NCBI GenBank assembly: GCA_003136335.1
Contig: PLEA01000580.1
Span: forward strand, 1-5,915
Length of the DNA: 5,915 nucleotides
Source: Acidobacteriaceae bacterium
GTDB lineage: Bacteria > Acidobacteriota > Terriglobia > Terriglobales > SbA1
Direction: 5' to 3'
In this document: one piece after another, positions 5,627 to 5,915 of the stretch
Layout of the letters: each line of letters opens with the position of its first letter
How positions within the stretch are numbered: the stretch's first letter is position 1
Program-made: the position numbers and the translations under genes
Notes under the pieces: model-generated
What the model saw: the letters and a program-made list of their open reading frames with translations, nothing else
Database searches by the model: none
What the model was told of the DNA's origin: nothing

Positions 5627-5806
5627 CTATTTCTCAAACACTTTCTCGATCTGTCCTACCTTTTTCTCAACTTTGCCGGTGTTTTTTTCGGCGTTGCCTT
5701 CGGCCTGTAAGTTAGGATTGTTCGTGACTTTGCCGGCCGTCTCTTTGACTTTGCCTTTCACTTCGTGAACGGTGCCTTTGATCTCATCTTTCGTACTGGG
5801 ATTCAT
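5627..5806 (-). CDS. CsbD-family stress-response protein
   Basis: A 59-residue protein starting MNPSTKDEIKGTVHEVKGKV and ending GQIEKVFEK. It shows the CsbD pattern: a small, very lysine- and glutamate-rich, Trp- and Cys-free helical protein with repeated 'KGxxxExKGKVKExxGK'-type segments and a central GN motif (EGNAEKNTGK). CsbD of Bacillus is controlled by the general stress sigma factor, and E. coli YjbJ is a related, very abundant stationary/osmotic-stress protein. The molecular role of the family is not known. The start is secure: AAGGAGA (5813-5819 on the minus strand) lies 6 nt upstream of the ATG at 5806. The gene converges on the 137-residue protein gene. The promoter should lie within 5820-5915, but I see no confident -35/-10 pair there. 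Confidence 0.88.
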   Translation of the reverse strand: MNPSTKDEIKGTVHEVKGKVKETAGKVTNNPNLQAEGNAEKNTGKVEKKVGQIEKVFEK

Positions 5807-5915
5807 GTGTTTTCTCCTTTTCGTTGAATAACATTAAAGTCCGTACATCTCACGTCGAGATCTTCTCCCTTACATTCGATAGCGTGTTCGTCCTTACAGT
5901 TTCAGCAATCTGTCA

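Noticed and set aside
5298..5768. 156-residue plus-strand open frame
   Set aside because: It overlaps the end of the membrane protein gene in another frame and runs antisense through the CsbD gene; its low-complexity Phe/Thr/Ser/Leu C-terminus is the mirror of the Lys/Glu-rich CsbD codons.
1..5915. tRNA, rRNA, CRISPR array, riboswitch or intact insertion sequence
   Set aside because: Looked for cloverleaf-like segments, regularly spaced repeats and transposase motifs with terminal inverted repeats; none seen.

Overview
The window looks like a chromosomal stretch from a moderately GC-rich, Gram-negative-type bacterium. The envelope genes (a YcbB-type L,D-transpeptidase and a YcbK/MepK-type murein endopeptidase), the VapBC pair, the CsbD protein and the style of the metal-transporter relic together suggest Acidobacteriota. 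That placement is inference from sequence style, not a database result.

Layout. Bases 1-51 are the 3' end of an unidentified plus-strand gene. At 150-1832 (+) lies an exported 560-residue L,D-transpeptidase. It converges, with only 12 bp between the stop codons, on a minus-strand DUF882/peptidase M15 endopeptidase (1845-2399, probable TTG start). These two genes form a peptidoglycan-remodelling pair: one makes 3-3 cross-links and the other belongs to a family that cleaves cross-links. After a 0.2 kb spacer comes a type II toxin-antitoxin operon, vapB (2597-2854) and vapC (2851-3246), joined by an ATGA overlap. A perfect 7-bp inverted repeat sits directly against the vapB start codon and overlaps a predicted -10 box.

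From about 3250 to 4750 there is no intact gene. On the minus strand this region holds two relics: a short piece resembling the core-binding domain of a tyrosine recombinase (about 3550-3711), and a heavily frameshifted remnant of an NRAMP-type divalent-metal transporter. The remnant's C-terminus at 3794-4015 is clean and its upstream half (to about 4570) is decayed. The stretch reads as a gene graveyard next to a toxin-antitoxin module, as expected of an accessory or degraded island.

The right end carries small, probably envelope- or stress-related genes. There is a 23-residue single-membrane-segment microprotein (4750-4821, +), a 137-residue membrane-anchored helical protein of unknown function (5000-5413, +), and a convergent 59-residue CsbD-family stress protein (5627-5806, -). 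I see no RNA genes, CRISPR array or intact insertion sequence, and nothing that is clearly a new system. The best leads are the vapB control region, the microprotein and the convergent cell-wall pair.
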